Source: Bacillota bacterium
Lineage (GTDB): Bacteria > Bacillota_A > Clostridia > Lachnospirales > Lachnospiraceae
Length of the DNA: 64,000 bases
Assembly: GCA_023407175.1 (NCBI GenBank)
Contig: JAEYMU010000006.1
Coordinates: forward strand, 124,001-188,000
Reading direction: 5' to 3'
Positions 34,809 to 44,892 of the stretch are shown here, in pieces. The notes beneath the pieces were generated by a model. The model was not told the origin of the DNA. It did no database searches and worked only from the letters and a program-made list of their open reading frames with translations. A program made the translations under genes and the position numbers. How positions within the stretch are numbered: the stretch's first letter is position 1; each line of letters opens with the position of its first letter.

Positions 34809-35504
34809 CTACTTTTCTTCAATCTCGAATTTATATCCCACGCCCCAGATTGTCTTGATATTCCAGGAAGTATGCTCGATCGTATCCAGTTTGGACCTAA
34901 GGCGCTTAATATGGGAGTCTACGGTTCTGCTGTCACCAAAATAATCAAAGCCCCACAGGCTGTCCAGCAGATTATCTCTGGTAAACACCTTATTCGGGTT
35001 GGTTGCCAGGGTCCACATGGTCTCTATTTCTTTTTTTGTAAGAGCGACTTTTGTGCCGCCGATATGTAGGGTATATTCATCGAGGTTAATCTCAAGATTC
35101 CCGACGCGGAGCATATTGTCCGAGGCTGCTTCTTTGGAAGCCTTTGTCATTCTCCTCATTACTGCTCTCACTCTTGCCATTACCTCTCTTGGACTGAACG
35201 GTTTTACGATATAATCATCTGCACCGATATCAAGTCCCATAATCTTGTCAAAATCTTCTCCCCTTGCTGTTATCAGAATGACCGGAACATTCGATTTGCT
35301 TCTGATCTTCCGGCAAACCTCATATCCGTCCTCCTTCGGCATCATCACATCCAACAATACAACATCCGGGTTATACTCTGAAAATAGCCTAATTGCTTCT
35401 TCTCCGTCTCCCGCTACTACAGGTTCAAAGCCTTCCATTCTGGAGTATGTAGATAAAATGTCTGTTATATCACGGTTATCGTCAGCGATTAATATATGCT
35501 GCAT
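34809..35504 (-). CDS. OmpR/PhoB-type response regulator
   Basis: A 231-residue regulator with a receiver domain (acidic pocket DD at residues 8-9, phospho-acceptor Asp52 in VVLLDVMMP, Lys in IVKPFSP) and an OmpR-type winged-helix DNA-binding domain ending RTVDSHIKRLRSKLD and WGVGYKF. It is co-transcribed with the histidine kinase immediately downstream, from a promoter at 35562-35591. Targets are not evident; the secreted Ig-like protein is divergent and could be one. Confidence 0.95.
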   Translation of the reverse strand: MQHILIADDNRDITDILSTYSRMEGFEPVVAGDGEEAIRLFSEYNPDVVLLDVMMPKEDGYEVCRKIRSKSNVPVILITARGEDFDKIMGLDIGADDYIVKPFSPREVMARVRAVMRRMTKASKEAASDNMLRVGNLEINLDEYTLHIGGTKVALTKKEIETMWTLATNPNKVFTRDNLLDSLWGFDYFGDSRTVDSHIKRLRSKLDTIEHTSWNIKTIWGVGYKFEIEEK

Positions 35505-35561
35505 GAAACAGTTCTCCCTTCATAGTTCTTTTCCTGTTTATCCTTAGCGTTGTTCAACACT

Positions 35562-35591
35562 ATTATATATGATTCCCTAGTCTGAAAACAA
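35562..35591 (-). promoter_or_regulatory. Promoter of the two-component operon
   Basis: On the minus strand TTGTTT (35591-35586), an 18-base spacer and TATAAT (35567-35562), about 60 bases upstream of the response-regulator start. The rest of the 35505-35862 intergenic region is AT-rich and shows no other clear signal. Confidence 0.55.
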
Positions 35592-35862
35592 GTAGTAAAA
35601 CTTATCAATCCCCAAAAAAACCAAAAAACAACAAATGCCTTTTTTATTCCCCCATCTTTCTACAATTTCCCCAATCCCTTATAAATCAATGCTTTTCGCT
35701 TGGCACGCCCCTTCCCCCGGTTTAAAATATCAAAGAATTATATTAATTATTTATTATAGTTATTTTACAATATGACACTTTTCTGACAAAAACTAGTGGT
35801 ATTCTTTAGTAAGAATAGATAGGATGTGACATAAGGAATTTCCATAATCCGGAGGAATAGCC

Positions 35863-36669
35863 ATGAAAAAGAAATTATTATGTAAATACCTAATAATGTT
35901 TGGCTTGTTTCTTTTCTTCTTTGCTGCAGCACCACTGGTGTCGGTCAAAACTGCACTGGCTGCTGAAACAGGCGAAAAGAAAAGTGAGGCTTACCGGCTG
36001 AATGTCTACAGCATAGTATTGGCCAAGGGCCAGACATACACACTAAGAACTTATAATGTAGGCGAGAAGGCGACGATCTATTTTAAATCCGGCGATGAGG
36101 AAATTGCTTCTGTTAGTGATGATGGACTGATTTCTGCCAAAAAGGTAGGCTCTACTGCTATCACGGTAACCATTAAAGACGGCTCCGATGTAACAAGCTT
36201 AAGCTGTGATGTTTCTGTCGGCCCGGCGGCTGTAAGCGTTAAATGGACACAGTCAATTGTAATCTTGGGAATTGACAGTATCAACCAGCTTAACGTAATC
36301 CTGAAGCCGAGCAATACGGTGGAGAACGCCAAGTTCACCAGCTTAAACTCCGATATTGTATCGGTTACTCCTCGTGGACGCGCTTCTGCCAAGAATTACG
36401 GCTACGCTGAATTGCGGGCCTATATTAATGATACCAATTCCGATGGCTCACAGAAATACGATTCCTGCGGTATTATAGTCACCAGTTCGGATAATGTGTC
36501 CAAATTATCAGATTATTTTAATGAACATACCGAACTGAACCAGATATCGAAGGATGACCTGTTAAGCGCCCTGGACAAATTCTTTAATAAGGAATTTGAT
36601 CAGACTTCATCATCAAATCTAATCAGCAGCCTGGACCGTTATTTAAATAATACTTTTAAGCTTCGTTAA
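35863..36669 (+). CDS. Secreted protein with two bacterial Ig-like (BIG2) domains
   Basis: A 268-residue protein with a signal peptide (hydrophobic YLIMFGLFLFFFAAAPLVSV, cut probably after ALAAE). Two BIG2-like domains follow: the first (about 45-125) ends in SDDGLISAKKVGSTAITVT, the second (about 130-205) in TPRGRASAKNYGYAELRAYI. The last 60 residues contain two similar helices (DDLLSALDKFFNKEFD and SNLISSLDRYLNNTFK), an internal duplication that might dimerise or bind a partner. There is no wall-anchoring motif. A GGAGGAATAGCC site precedes the ATG. Function unknown, presumably at the cell surface. Confidence 0.82.
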   Translation: MKKKLLCKYLIMFGLFLFFFAAAPLVSVKTALAAETGEKKSEAYRLNVYSIVLAKGQTYTLRTYNVGEKATIYFKSGDEEIASVSDDGLISAKKVGSTAITVTIKDGSDVTSLSCDVSVGPAAVSVKWTQSIVILGIDSINQLNVILKPSNTVENAKFTSLNSDIVSVTPRGRASAKNYGYAELRAYINDTNSDGSQKYDSCGIIVTSSDNVSKLSDYFNEHTELNQISKDDLLSALDKFFNKEFDQTSSSNLISSLDRYLNNTFKLR

Positions 36670-36780
36670 TCCATGCCGCTCTTTAGAAAGTAATTTCCAG
36701 TACAACGAAAATCAGACCAGAAATATGCATAGATATTTATAGTACGTTGTACTTGACCAAATCAAAATAGTGAATGACAT

Positions 36781-36820
36781 AATAATAAAAACACGTATAT
36801 CAATGCGTGTTTTTATTATT
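36781..36820. terminator. Bidirectional terminator
   Basis: AATAATAAAAACACG and CGTGTTTTTATTATT form a 15-pair stem, with T-runs on the + strand. It ends the BIG2 protein gene. Confidence 0.8.
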
Positions 36821-36924
36821 ATTGTGTACCTGGCATGGGCACACTATAACACACAAATGCAATGTTTCCGCTACACATTAAGTTAATTCCTTTATCACTA
36901 CAGACAGAAAGGCAGGTATTTCTT

Positions 36925-37293
36925 ATGACGTTCCACTTCGCACATAATAATTATAATGTATATGATCTGGAAAAATCCTTGAAATTTTACGCAGATGCCC
37001 TTGATTTAAAGGAAATCAGGCGCATTACTCCCTCCTCCGGTGAATTCATCATTGTTTATCTCGGAGATAGCAGCTCAAAGCACCAGCTTGAGCTCACCTG
37101 GTTAAGGGATTGGGACAGACCATATAATCTGGGAGATAATGAAATCCATCTGGCTTTTGTTACGGATGACTACAAGGCCGCTTATCAAAAGCACAAGGAA
37201 ATGGGCTGTATCTGCTATGAAAATCCGGGTATGGGTATTTATTTCATCAGTGATCCGGACGGATATTGGATTGAGATTATTCCCCAAAAATAA
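36925..37293 (+). CDS. Glyoxalase/VOC family protein, lactoylglutathione lyase-like
   Basis: A 122-residue single-domain-pair VOC protein. The four metal ligands of glyoxalase I can be aligned: His7 (HNNYNVYDL), Glu near 58 (HQLELTW), His near 75 (NEIHLAF) and Glu near 118 (GYWIEII). Complete ligands suggest an active metalloenzyme, detoxifying methylglyoxal adducts or a related substrate, but Clostridia often lack glutathione so the thiol partner is uncertain. The ATG at 36925 begins the domain; an in-frame extension to 36862 lacks family sequence. It stands alone between two terminators. Confidence 0.85.
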   Translation: MTFHFAHNNYNVYDLEKSLKFYADALDLKEIRRITPSSGEFIIVYLGDSSSKHQLELTWLRDWDRPYNLGDNEIHLAFVTDDYKAAYQKHKEMGCICYENPGMGIYFISDPDGYWIEIIPQK

Positions 37294-37385
37294 ATACCTT
37301 TACTCCTTATGTAATCCTCTCTAATTATTATGACGATAAAACACCCATTTTCGTTTCATTTTTTTTAAAATTTTTTAAAAAAATT

Positions 37386-37428
37386 TTGGCTTCCTATTTT
37401 ATCCTGTCATTTAAAAATAGGAAGCCAA
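37386..37428. terminator. Terminator shared by VOC gene and carB
   Basis: TTGGCTTCCTATTTT and AAAATAGGAAGCCAA form a 15-pair stem. On the minus strand a long T-rich tract follows, so it mainly ends carAB. Confidence 0.85.
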
Positions 37429-37463
37429 GTTTTATGCCGAAAATCCAGTAAATTTTTCTACGA

Positions 37464-40400
37464 TCAAATCTGTGCCACATCCACCAGTGTAATATTGCTG
37501 TTATCGCTCTCCATACTGGTAAGCAGGGCAGCGGCGGTATCCAAAGCAGTGAAGCAGGTAACACCTGTCTCAATCGAGGTACGGCGGATTAAGAAGCCGT
37601 CTCTTTGCTTATTGCGCCCATGGGTCGGCGTGTTGATTACCATATCAATCTCATGGCTTAAGATCAGGTCAAGGATGTTCGGTGATCCCTGTTCGATCTT
37701 ATGGATAATCGTTGCCGACACGCCTGCTTCCTCCAGGGCCTTTGCTGTTCCATCCGTTGCATAAATCTGATATCCCAGCTTGATCAGCCGCCTTCCAAGC
37801 TCTGCTGCTTCTTGGCGGTCTGCCTTGTTCACTGTCATAATCATCTTCTTATGCTTCGGAAGGTTGATCCCTGCCCCAAGGAAGGCCTTATATAACGCCT
37901 CATGGTAGTTCTTTGCGATACCAAGGCATTCACCGGTAGACTTCATCTCCGGCCCTAAGCTGGTTTCCGCACCGCGCAGCTTCTCGAAGGAGAATACGGG
38001 CATCTTAATGGCAATATATCTTGACTCCGGCCATAAGCCAGGTGTATAGCCAAGTGATTTGATGGTATCCCCAAGTATAACCTTTGTCGCAATATCAACA
38101 ATCGGCAGCGCCGTTACCTTGCTGATATAGGGTACGGTACGACTGGAACGGGGATTTACCTCAATTACATATACCTTCTCATCGTATACAATGAACTGTA
38201 TATTTATTAATCCAACCACATGAAGGGAGCTTGCCAGCCTCTTGGTATAATCAACGATCTCCGCCTTTACCTTCGCACTGATGCTCTGTGCCGGATATAC
38301 GGAGATACTGTCACCGGAGTGAATTCCGGCCCTCTCGATATGCTCCATTATGCCGGGGATTAAGATATCCTCACCGTCACAAACCGCATCAACCTCAACC
38401 TCTTTGCCCATCAGGTACTTATCTACCAGAATGGGATGCTCCTGAACCGTCATGTTGATAATCTTCATGAATTCGATGATATCGTCATCGGATATGGCAA
38501 TCTGCATACCCTGTCCGCCAAGTACATAAGAGGGACGAACCAGCACCGGATAACCCAGCTCACCCGCAGCCGCAAGCGCCTGCTCGGTTGTAAAGACGGT
38601 TTTTCCTGCCGGTCTCGGTATCTGGCATTTCTCAAGAATCTGGTCAAATAATTCCCTGTCCTCTGCCGCGTCCACATCGGCTGCCGAGGTTCCGAGGATC
38701 GGCACACCCATCTTAAGCAGCGCCTCGGTAAGCTTAATTGCGGTCTGTCCGCCAAACTGCACCACAGCACCGTCCGGCTGCTCCATATCCACGATGTTCT
38801 CAACATCCTCCGGAGTCAGCGGTTCAAAGTAAAGCTTATCCGCAATATCAAAATCCGTACTTACCGTCTCCGGATTGTTATTTACAATAATGGTCTCACA
38901 GCCGCTGCCTGATAAGGCCCATACGCTGTGTACCGAACAGTAATCAAATTCTATTCCCTGACCAATACGGATCGGGCCGGAGCCAAGGACCATAATCTTC
39001 TTCCTGCCGCTGGTTTTTTCAACCTCATTGGAACCTGCGAAGGTGGAATAGTAATAGGGTGTTTCCGCATCAAACTCAGCCGCACAGGTATCAACCATCT
39101 TATAAGCAGCGATGATACCGTTCGCTTTTCTGAACTCCTTAATTTCTGTTGCAGGCTTTCCTGTCAGCTCCGCAATCACACGGTCCGGGAAGCCAAGAAC
39201 CTTCGCCTTTGTAAGCAGCGTGGTCGTCAGCGGCTTCTTTGCTAATTCCCCTTCCATTTCAACAAGATTTGCTATCTTATCAATAAACCACAGATCAATC
39301 TTTGTAATGGCGTTAATCTCTTCATGGGAAATCCCTCTGCGAATGGCCTCTGCAATGACAAAGAGACGTCTGTCATCGACCAGTTGCAGTTCCTCCCTGA
39401 TTTCCTCTTTCGACTTCTCCGCATAATTGCCATGCTTTAAGCTGTAGATATTCTGCTCCAGGGAACGCAGCGCCTTCATCAAGGCCGCCTCAAAATTCGT
39501 GCTGATGGACATGACCTCACCGGTTGCCTTCATCTGGGTGGTCAGCTGTCTCTTTGCCGTAATGAATTTATCAAAGGGCCATTTCGGTATTTTAACCACA
39601 ACATAGTCAAGGGTCGGCTCAAAGCTTGCATAGGTTTTCTTTGTAACCGCATTCTGGATTTCATCCAAATGATATCCAAGGGCTATTTTTGCAGCCACCT
39701 TGGCGATGGGATAGCCGGTTGCCTTGGAAGCGAGAGCCGAGGAACGGCTTACACGGGGATTCACCTCGATTACACAGTATTCAAAGGTATCCGGGTGCAA
39801 TGCGTATTGAACATTACAGCCGCCGGTGATACCAAGCTCCGTAATAATATTTAACGCCGAGGTCCGAAGCATCTGATACTCTTTATCCCCCAGGGTCTGG
39901 GAGGGTGCCACTACAATACTGTCACCGGTATGAACGCCAACCGGATCAATGTTTTCCATATTACATACGGTGATACAATTACCCGCACCGTCACGCATTA
40001 CCTCGTACTCGATTTCCTTCCAGCCTGCGATGGAACGCTCAATCAGACACTGTCCTACGCGGGAAAGACGGAGCCCGTTAGAGCAGATATCCTCTAATTC
40101 CTCCTGTGTGGCCGCAATACCGCCGCCGCTGCCGCCAAGGGTATAGGCCGGACGAACTACCACCGGATACCCAATGGTGTCCGCAAAGACAAGCGCATCC
40201 TTAACGGTAGTCACAACCGTACTGGGGGCACAGGGCTCGCCGATTTTCTCCATTGTTGTCTTGAATTCCAGACGATCCTCCGCCTTCTTAATGGTTAAGG
40301 AGGTCGTACCGACTAGCTTCACATCATTTTCTTTTAAAAAGCCTGACTCCTCCAGCTCCATCGCAATATTTAATGCTGCCTGGCCGCCAAGAGTGGGCAA

Positions 40401-40658
40401 TACGCTGTCGGGTTTTTCTTTCAGAATAATTCTCTTTACGAAATCCGGTGTCAGGGGTTCGATATATACGATATCGGCGATTTCCTTATCTGTCATAATC
40501 GTCGCCGGATTGGAATTAACAAGAACAACACAGATACCCTCTTCCTTGAGAGAGCGGCAGGCCTGAGTACCTGCATAGTCAAATTCCGCCGCCTGACCGA
40601 TTATGATCGGACCGGAACCGATTACCAATACTTTTTTAATACTTTCTATTCTCGGCAT
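37464..40658 (-). CDS. carB: Carbamoyl-phosphate synthase large subunit
   Basis: A 1064-residue enzyme with two ATP-grasp halves, of the length and order expected: the N-terminal carboxyphosphate half (GSGPIIIGQAAEFDYAGTQA), the C-terminal carbamate half (GSGPIRIGQGIEFDYCSVH) and an MGS-like allosteric domain at the end (about 930-1064). Biotin is not involved. It makes carbamoyl phosphate from bicarbonate, glutamine-derived ammonia and two ATP for pyrimidine and arginine synthesis. Its ATG overlaps the carA stop as TAATG. Confidence 0.98.
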   Translation of the reverse strand: MPRIESIKKVLVIGSGPIIIGQAAEFDYAGTQACRSLKEEGICVVLVNSNPATIMTDKEIADIVYIEPLTPDFVKRIILKEKPDSVLPTLGGQAALNIAMELEESGFLKENDVKLVGTTSLTIKKAEDRLEFKTTMEKIGEPCAPSTVVTTVKDALVFADTIGYPVVVRPAYTLGGSGGGIAATQEELEDICSNGLRLSRVGQCLIERSIAGWKEIEYEVMRDGAGNCITVCNMENIDPVGVHTGDSIVVAPSQTLGDKEYQMLRTSALNIITELGITGGCNVQYALHPDTFEYCVIEVNPRVSRSSALASKATGYPIAKVAAKIALGYHLDEIQNAVTKKTYASFEPTLDYVVVKIPKWPFDKFITAKRQLTTQMKATGEVMSISTNFEAALMKALRSLEQNIYSLKHGNYAEKSKEEIREELQLVDDRRLFVIAEAIRRGISHEEINAITKIDLWFIDKIANLVEMEGELAKKPLTTTLLTKAKVLGFPDRVIAELTGKPATEIKEFRKANGIIAAYKMVDTCAAEFDAETPYYYSTFAGSNEVEKTSGRKKIMVLGSGPIRIGQGIEFDYCSVHSVWALSGSGCETIIVNNNPETVSTDFDIADKLYFEPLTPEDVENIVDMEQPDGAVVQFGGQTAIKLTEALLKMGVPILGTSAADVDAAEDRELFDQILEKCQIPRPAGKTVFTTEQALAAAGELGYPVLVRPSYVLGGQGMQIAISDDDIIEFMKIINMTVQEHPILVDKYLMGKEVEVDAVCDGEDILIPGIMEHIERAGIHSGDSISVYPAQSISAKVKAEIVDYTKRLASSLHVVGLINIQFIVYDEKVYVIEVNPRSSRTVPYISKVTALPIVDIATKVILGDTIKSLGYTPGLWPESRYIAIKMPVFSFEKLRGAETSLGPEMKSTGECLGIAKNYHEALYKAFLGAGINLPKHKKMIMTVNKADRQEAAELGRRLIKLGYQIYATDGTAKALEEAGVSATIIHKIEQGSPNILDLILSHEIDMVINTPTHGRNKQRDGFLIRRTSIETGVTCFTALDTAAALLTSMESDNSNITLVDVAQI

Positions 40659-41740
40659 TATTTCTGCACCTCCATCATATTGAGAAACTCATCAAAAAGG
40701 AATTCGCTGTCCTGGGGTCCTGCACAAGCTTCCGGATGGAATTGTACGGAAAATACATTCTTTCCAAGGTAATGCATTCCTTCCACCGTTCTGTCATTTA
40801 CATTAATGAAGCTTACTTCTGCGACCTTTGCTCCCAGGCTGTCGCCCTTTACCATATAACCATGATTTTGTGTAGAAATATATACCCTTCCTGTTTTTAA
40901 GTCCTTAACCGGATGATTTGCACCACGATGGCCGTATTTCATCTTTTCGGTATCCCCGCCGTTCGCCAATGCCAGAAGCTGATGTCCGAGACAGATTGCA
41001 AAAATCGGTACCTCGCTGTCAAACATGTTCTTTACTTCTTTAATAACCTCCTTGCATTCCTTCGGGTCTCCGGGGCCATTGGATAGCATGATGCCGTCCG
41101 GTTTATTTTTAAGAACCTCCACCGCCTTTGTAAATGCCGGATATATTGTTACCTCACAGCCTCTTTTTGCAAGGGACCTGGGTATATTATTTTTCAAGCC
41201 GTAATCCATCAGAGCTACCTTATACTTTGTTTCACCAATTGCAGGTATTACTCTGGGCTGTATACAGGAGGTTTTTGCTACCACCTTTTCTACCGTATAC
41301 GCTTGAACCTTTGCTATGACCTCGTCCAGCTTGTAATTCTCATCCGTCGTTATCATACCGTTCATGGTTCCTTTATTTCTAAGGAGCTTTACCAATGCTC
41401 TGGTGTCGATTCCCGCGATGCCCGGAATATCATTGCGCTCAAGAAAGCTCTGGATACTTTCTTCATTCCTGAAATTACTTGGTATCCTCGATAATTCTCT
41501 TACGATAAATCCATCCAGCCATGGCTTATGGGATTCCATATCTTCATAACAGATACCGTAATTTCCGATCAAAGGATATGTCATTACAACACTTTGACCT
41601 GCATAGGAAGGGTCCGTCAGCACCTCAAGATACCCCGTCATACCAGTGTTAAATACAATCTCACTGATAATCTCTTTCTGTGCTCCGATGCTCTCGCCTG
41701 TAAAGACATTGCCATCTTCAAGAATTAAGAACGCTTTCAT
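40658..41740 (-). CDS. carA: Carbamoyl-phosphate synthase small subunit
   Basis: A 360-residue glutaminase subunit. The N-terminal CPSase_sn domain (LEDGNVFTGESIGA, VFNTGMTGYLEVLTDPSY) is followed by a class I amidotransferase domain with nucleophile Cys in FAICLGHQLLA (about 248) and the His-Glu pair in VQFHPEA (about 334). The ATG at 41740 is chosen because GGAGG lies just before it, itself overlapping an upstream in-frame ATG. Translationally coupled to carB. No PyrR-type or arginine-type attenuator was recognised in the upstream 480 bases. Confidence 0.96.
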   Translation of the reverse strand: MKAFLILEDGNVFTGESIGAQKEIISEIVFNTGMTGYLEVLTDPSYAGQSVVMTYPLIGNYGICYEDMESHKPWLDGFIVRELSRIPSNFRNEESIQSFLERNDIPGIAGIDTRALVKLLRNKGTMNGMITTDENYKLDEVIAKVQAYTVEKVVAKTSCIQPRVIPAIGETKYKVALMDYGLKNNIPRSLAKRGCEVTIYPAFTKAVEVLKNKPDGIMLSNGPGDPKECKEVIKEVKNMFDSEVPIFAICLGHQLLALANGGDTEKMKYGHRGANHPVKDLKTGRVYISTQNHGYMVKGDSLGAKVAEVSFINVNDRTVEGMHYLGKNVFSVQFHPEACAGPQDSEFLFDEFLNMMEVQK

Positions 41741-42223
41741 TGTATCCTCCATTCCGCCGCCTTGGCAGCTAACCTTAGACAAAAAACGTGTAAATTTTTC
41801 CGTCTATTTTTTCTTGTTACTGAATTTTCGCAAAAAAAAAGAATACAAAATCTTACTGGAGACATCCTCCATACCGATTCACCAATTTTTATTCTTTATT
41901 TTTATAAATTTTCAATGCATAAATATTCAATTTTCTAATCAATTTTTATGATTTTACCATATCTATTTTAAAATAGCAAGTGGTTTTCCAAAAATAATTT
42001 CATATTATTTTTCTGGAAAAAGACTTTTACAGGCAGCCGCTTACCTACAGGTTAAATTATCTATTTTTATTCAATTTTACCTTTCTATTTCAGTAAATTC
42101 ATGGGATTGACCAGGGATAAGGAAAGATTTTTTAATTTCCTGTGAGAATGGGGTGATTTATCTTCACATTTTTATGCATCTATCATAAGTTGATAATAAA
42201 ATGACAGAATAGAGGTTTGATTC
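41741..42223. other. AT-rich divergent intergenic region
   Basis: About 480 bases between carA and the SpoIID-like pair. It holds a hairpin at 41982-42023 (TTTTCC-AAAAATAAT against ATTATTTTT-CTGGAAAA) of unknown role. Promoters for both directions must be here; none matches consensus well enough to name. Confidence 0.6.
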
Positions 42224-43525
42224 ATGAAACCGAGTATTCACTCCTATCATTATAAAAGAACCGCTCCTGATATCAGGCTGTACCCGGCACAGATGCAAAC
42301 ACAATCCCTGGGCCGCCTTCGAGTCCGCTGTACCACCGATGCCCAGGCTCCCATTGCCAATGCAGCCGTGACAATAACTGCACCGAATGATCCGAATACC
42401 GTAATCGACCAGCTTACCACCGACGACTCCGGTTTGACGCAGGAGATTGAGCTTCCGGCTCCTCCTCTCGATTACAGCCTTGCCCCTAACGAGCCGCAGC
42501 CATATTCGTTGTATGATTTAATAATTTCCGCACCTAATTTTGAAGAAGCTGTATTTAACGGCATTCAAATACTTCCCGATGTGGCTGCCGAGCAGGATAC
42601 CTCACTTAATCCTGCCGCCATGGAGCCAGTCGGAGCAGAGCAGGTTTTTGATATCAGCCCACACACCTTATACGGAATTTTTCCCCCGAAGATCCCAGAG
42701 GCCGAAATCAAGCCGACCCATGAAACAGGGGAAATCGTTCTCTCAAGGGTAGTCATCCCCGAATATGTAATTGTTCATGACGGAACTCCCAGTGAATCCG
42801 CCTCGAATTATTATGTACGCTTCCGCGACTATATTAAAAATGTTGCCTCCAGTGAAATTTATGCCACCTGGCCGGAAGCAGCTCTTTATGCAAACATCCT
42901 GGCCATTCTTTCCTTTACTCTGAACAGGGTTTATACAGAATGGTACCGGAATCAGGGCTATAATTTTACTATTACCTCCTCAACCGCCTACGACCACAAA
43001 TGGACCCGCGGCAGGAATATTTATAATAATATCGGTGTACTGGTAGATAATGTATTTGTGAATTATCTATCCTTCCCGAATGTGAGACAGCCCATACTGA
43101 CCCAGTATTGTGACGGGGTCAGAACCACCTGTCCCAACTGGATGTCACAATGGGGCTCCAAAAGTCTTGCCGACCAGGGCTACAGCGCAATCCAGATTCT
43201 TCGTAATTATTACGGCAACAGTATGTATATCAATACGGCGACGGAAGTTTCCGGCGTACCCAGGTCCTGGCCGGGCAGCAATCTGACCACTGGCTCCACC
43301 GGGGCGAACGTAAGGATGATACAGGAGCAGCTAAACCGTATCGCGGATGTATATACCGCTATTCCCAAAATTGCAGTGGATGGAGTCTATGGGCCCAGAA
43401 CGGCCGCTGCCGTCAAAGCCTTCCAGCAGATTTTCAGCCTGCCTGCAACCGGAATCGTTGATATTGGCACCTGGTATCGGATATCCGGTATCTATGTAGC
43501 CGTCACCCGGATGGCCGAATTGTAA
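42224..43525 (+). CDS. SpoIID-like protein with C-terminal peptidoglycan-binding domain, first of a pair
   Basis: A 433-residue protein with no signal peptide. Residues about 25-145 form a transthyretin/carboxypeptidase-regulatory-like beta domain (QSLGRLRVRC, ANAAVTITAP). Residues about 180-350 resemble SpoIID, the peptidoglycan lytic transglycosylase of engulfment: VASSEIYATWPEAALYANI with the putative catalytic Glu near 210, then FTITSSTAYDH and SQWGSKSLADQGYSAIQIL. The C-terminal 75 residues are a PG_binding_1 domain (VDGVYGPRTAAAVKAFQQ). Lack of a secretion signal suggests it acts from the mother-cell side, for example in the spore coat or cortex. Closely related to the next gene. The family role in sporulation is inferred. 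Confidence 0.8.
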   Translation: MKPSIHSYHYKRTAPDIRLYPAQMQTQSLGRLRVRCTTDAQAPIANAAVTITAPNDPNTVIDQLTTDDSGLTQEIELPAPPLDYSLAPNEPQPYSLYDLIISAPNFEEAVFNGIQILPDVAAEQDTSLNPAAMEPVGAEQVFDISPHTLYGIFPPKIPEAEIKPTHETGEIVLSRVVIPEYVIVHDGTPSESASNYYVRFRDYIKNVASSEIYATWPEAALYANILAILSFTLNRVYTEWYRNQGYNFTITSSTAYDHKWTRGRNIYNNIGVLVDNVFVNYLSFPNVRQPILTQYCDGVRTTCPNWMSQWGSKSLADQGYSAIQILRNYYGNSMYINTATEVSGVPRSWPGSNLTTGSTGANVRMIQEQLNRIADVYTAIPKIAVDGVYGPRTAAAVKAFQQIFSLPATGIVDIGTWYRISGIYVAVTRMAEL

Positions 43526-43581
43526 TCGCAGATTTATCGCCGGTTTATATTCGAATATTAAATAAAAATAGGAGCGCTGTT

Positions 43582-44877
43582 ATGTATTATAGAAGTCCTT
43601 ACTCAAAGAGAAAAAATATTGAAAGTAATTACAAGGTATATCCTGCACAGCTTAGCACCCAGTCCTTTGGAAGGCTAAGAATCCGTGCAACAACCTCAAG
43701 CCTGATTCCGGTTGCGGACGCAACTGTCCGGATTTCCTCCCCCTCCGTTCCTGACAGCTTCCTGGAGGAATTAAAAACCAATGGTGACGGACTGACGGAT
43801 GAAATAGAGCTTCCGGCTCCCTCCTTTGATTACAGTCAAGCACCAGGAATAGTACAGCCCTACGCGGAATATACCATCAATATATCCTCCGTGGGCTTTG
43901 AACCGGTGGTTGTTCAGGATGCGGAGATTTTTCCCGGTGTTACCGCTTTGCAGGAATCAACACTTCGGGCTGTGGGACCCTCCGCGCAGCCTTCCCTGTA
44001 TGTAGTACCTCCCCATACCCTTTTTGGAGACTATCCGCCTAAAATTGCCGAGGCCGAAGTAAAAGCAACTGCAGAATCCGGTGAAATCGTACTCTCCAGA
44101 GTAGTAGTGCCGGAATTCGTGATCGTACATGACGGCCCCCCTACCGATTCCTCGGCCTCCAATTACTATGTTCGTTTTCGTGACTACATTAAAAATGTTG
44201 CCTCCAGCGAGATCTATTCCACCTGGCCGGAAAGCACCATAACCGCTAATGTTTTAGCAATTCTGTCCTTTACAATGAACCGGGTTTATACGGAATGGTA
44301 CCGCAACCAGGGCTTTAATTTTACCATCACCTCCTCAACAGCCTTTGACCATAAATTCGTTCCCGGCAGAAATATATTCAGCAATATCGGCTTAATCGTT
44401 GACCAGATATTCAACAACTATTTATCCCGACCGAATATCAGGCAGCCCATTCTAACCCAGTACTGCGACGGCAATCGGGTACAGTGTCCCAACTGGCTGT
44501 CCCAATGGGGCTCTAAAACTCTGGGAGATCAGGGCTACAGTGCAATTGATATATTACGTAATTACTATGGTGACTCTATCTATGTCAACACCGCTACTGA
44601 GGTGTCCGGTGTCCCTGTCTCCTGGCCGGGAGCAAATCTATCGGTTGGTTCCTCAGGCGATAATGTAAGAACCATACAGGAGCAATTGAATAAAATAGCT
44701 GAGAATTATCCTTCCATACCAACGGTTGCGGTTAACGGCCAATTTAACGACCAGACAGCCAATTCAGTGAAAATCTTTCAGCAGACCTTTGACCTGCCTG
44801 CCACCGGTATCGTTGATCTGCCCACCTGGTATAAGCTCTCCGGCATCTATGTAGCCGTAGCCCGGCTGGCGGAATAG
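43582..44877 (+). CDS. SpoIID-like protein with C-terminal peptidoglycan-binding domain, second of a pair
   Basis: A 431-residue paralogue of the preceding protein along its whole length, 56 bases downstream. It has the same three parts: beta domain (QSFGRLRIRA), SpoIID-like domain with VASSEIYSTWPESTITANV and putative catalytic Glu near 208, and PG_binding_1 domain (VNGQFNDQTANSVKIFQQ). The most conserved stretch between the two is the segment RQPILTQYCDG to LRNYYGDS, likely the active-site face. The start is ATG at 43582 behind AGGAGCG. The pair probably forms one transcript ending at the hairpin at 44893. Tandem duplication with clear divergence suggests separate substrates or timing. Confidence 0.8.
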   Translation: MYYRSPYSKRKNIESNYKVYPAQLSTQSFGRLRIRATTSSLIPVADATVRISSPSVPDSFLEELKTNGDGLTDEIELPAPSFDYSQAPGIVQPYAEYTINISSVGFEPVVVQDAEIFPGVTALQESTLRAVGPSAQPSLYVVPPHTLFGDYPPKIAEAEVKATAESGEIVLSRVVVPEFVIVHDGPPTDSSASNYYVRFRDYIKNVASSEIYSTWPESTITANVLAILSFTMNRVYTEWYRNQGFNFTITSSTAFDHKFVPGRNIFSNIGLIVDQIFNNYLSRPNIRQPILTQYCDGNRVQCPNWLSQWGSKTLGDQGYSAIDILRNYYGDSIYVNTATEVSGVPVSWPGANLSVGSSGDNVRTIQEQLNKIAENYPSIPTVAVNGQFNDQTANSVKIFQQTFDLPATGIVDLPTWYKLSGIYVAVARLAE

Positions 44878-44892
44878 ATTGGGTGCTGATAA

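Noticed and set aside
41741..42223. PyrR or arginine attenuator for carAB
   Set aside because: The only hairpin (41982-42023) is far from carA, AT-rich and lacks the PyrR-binding loop consensus or a T-run in the right direction.
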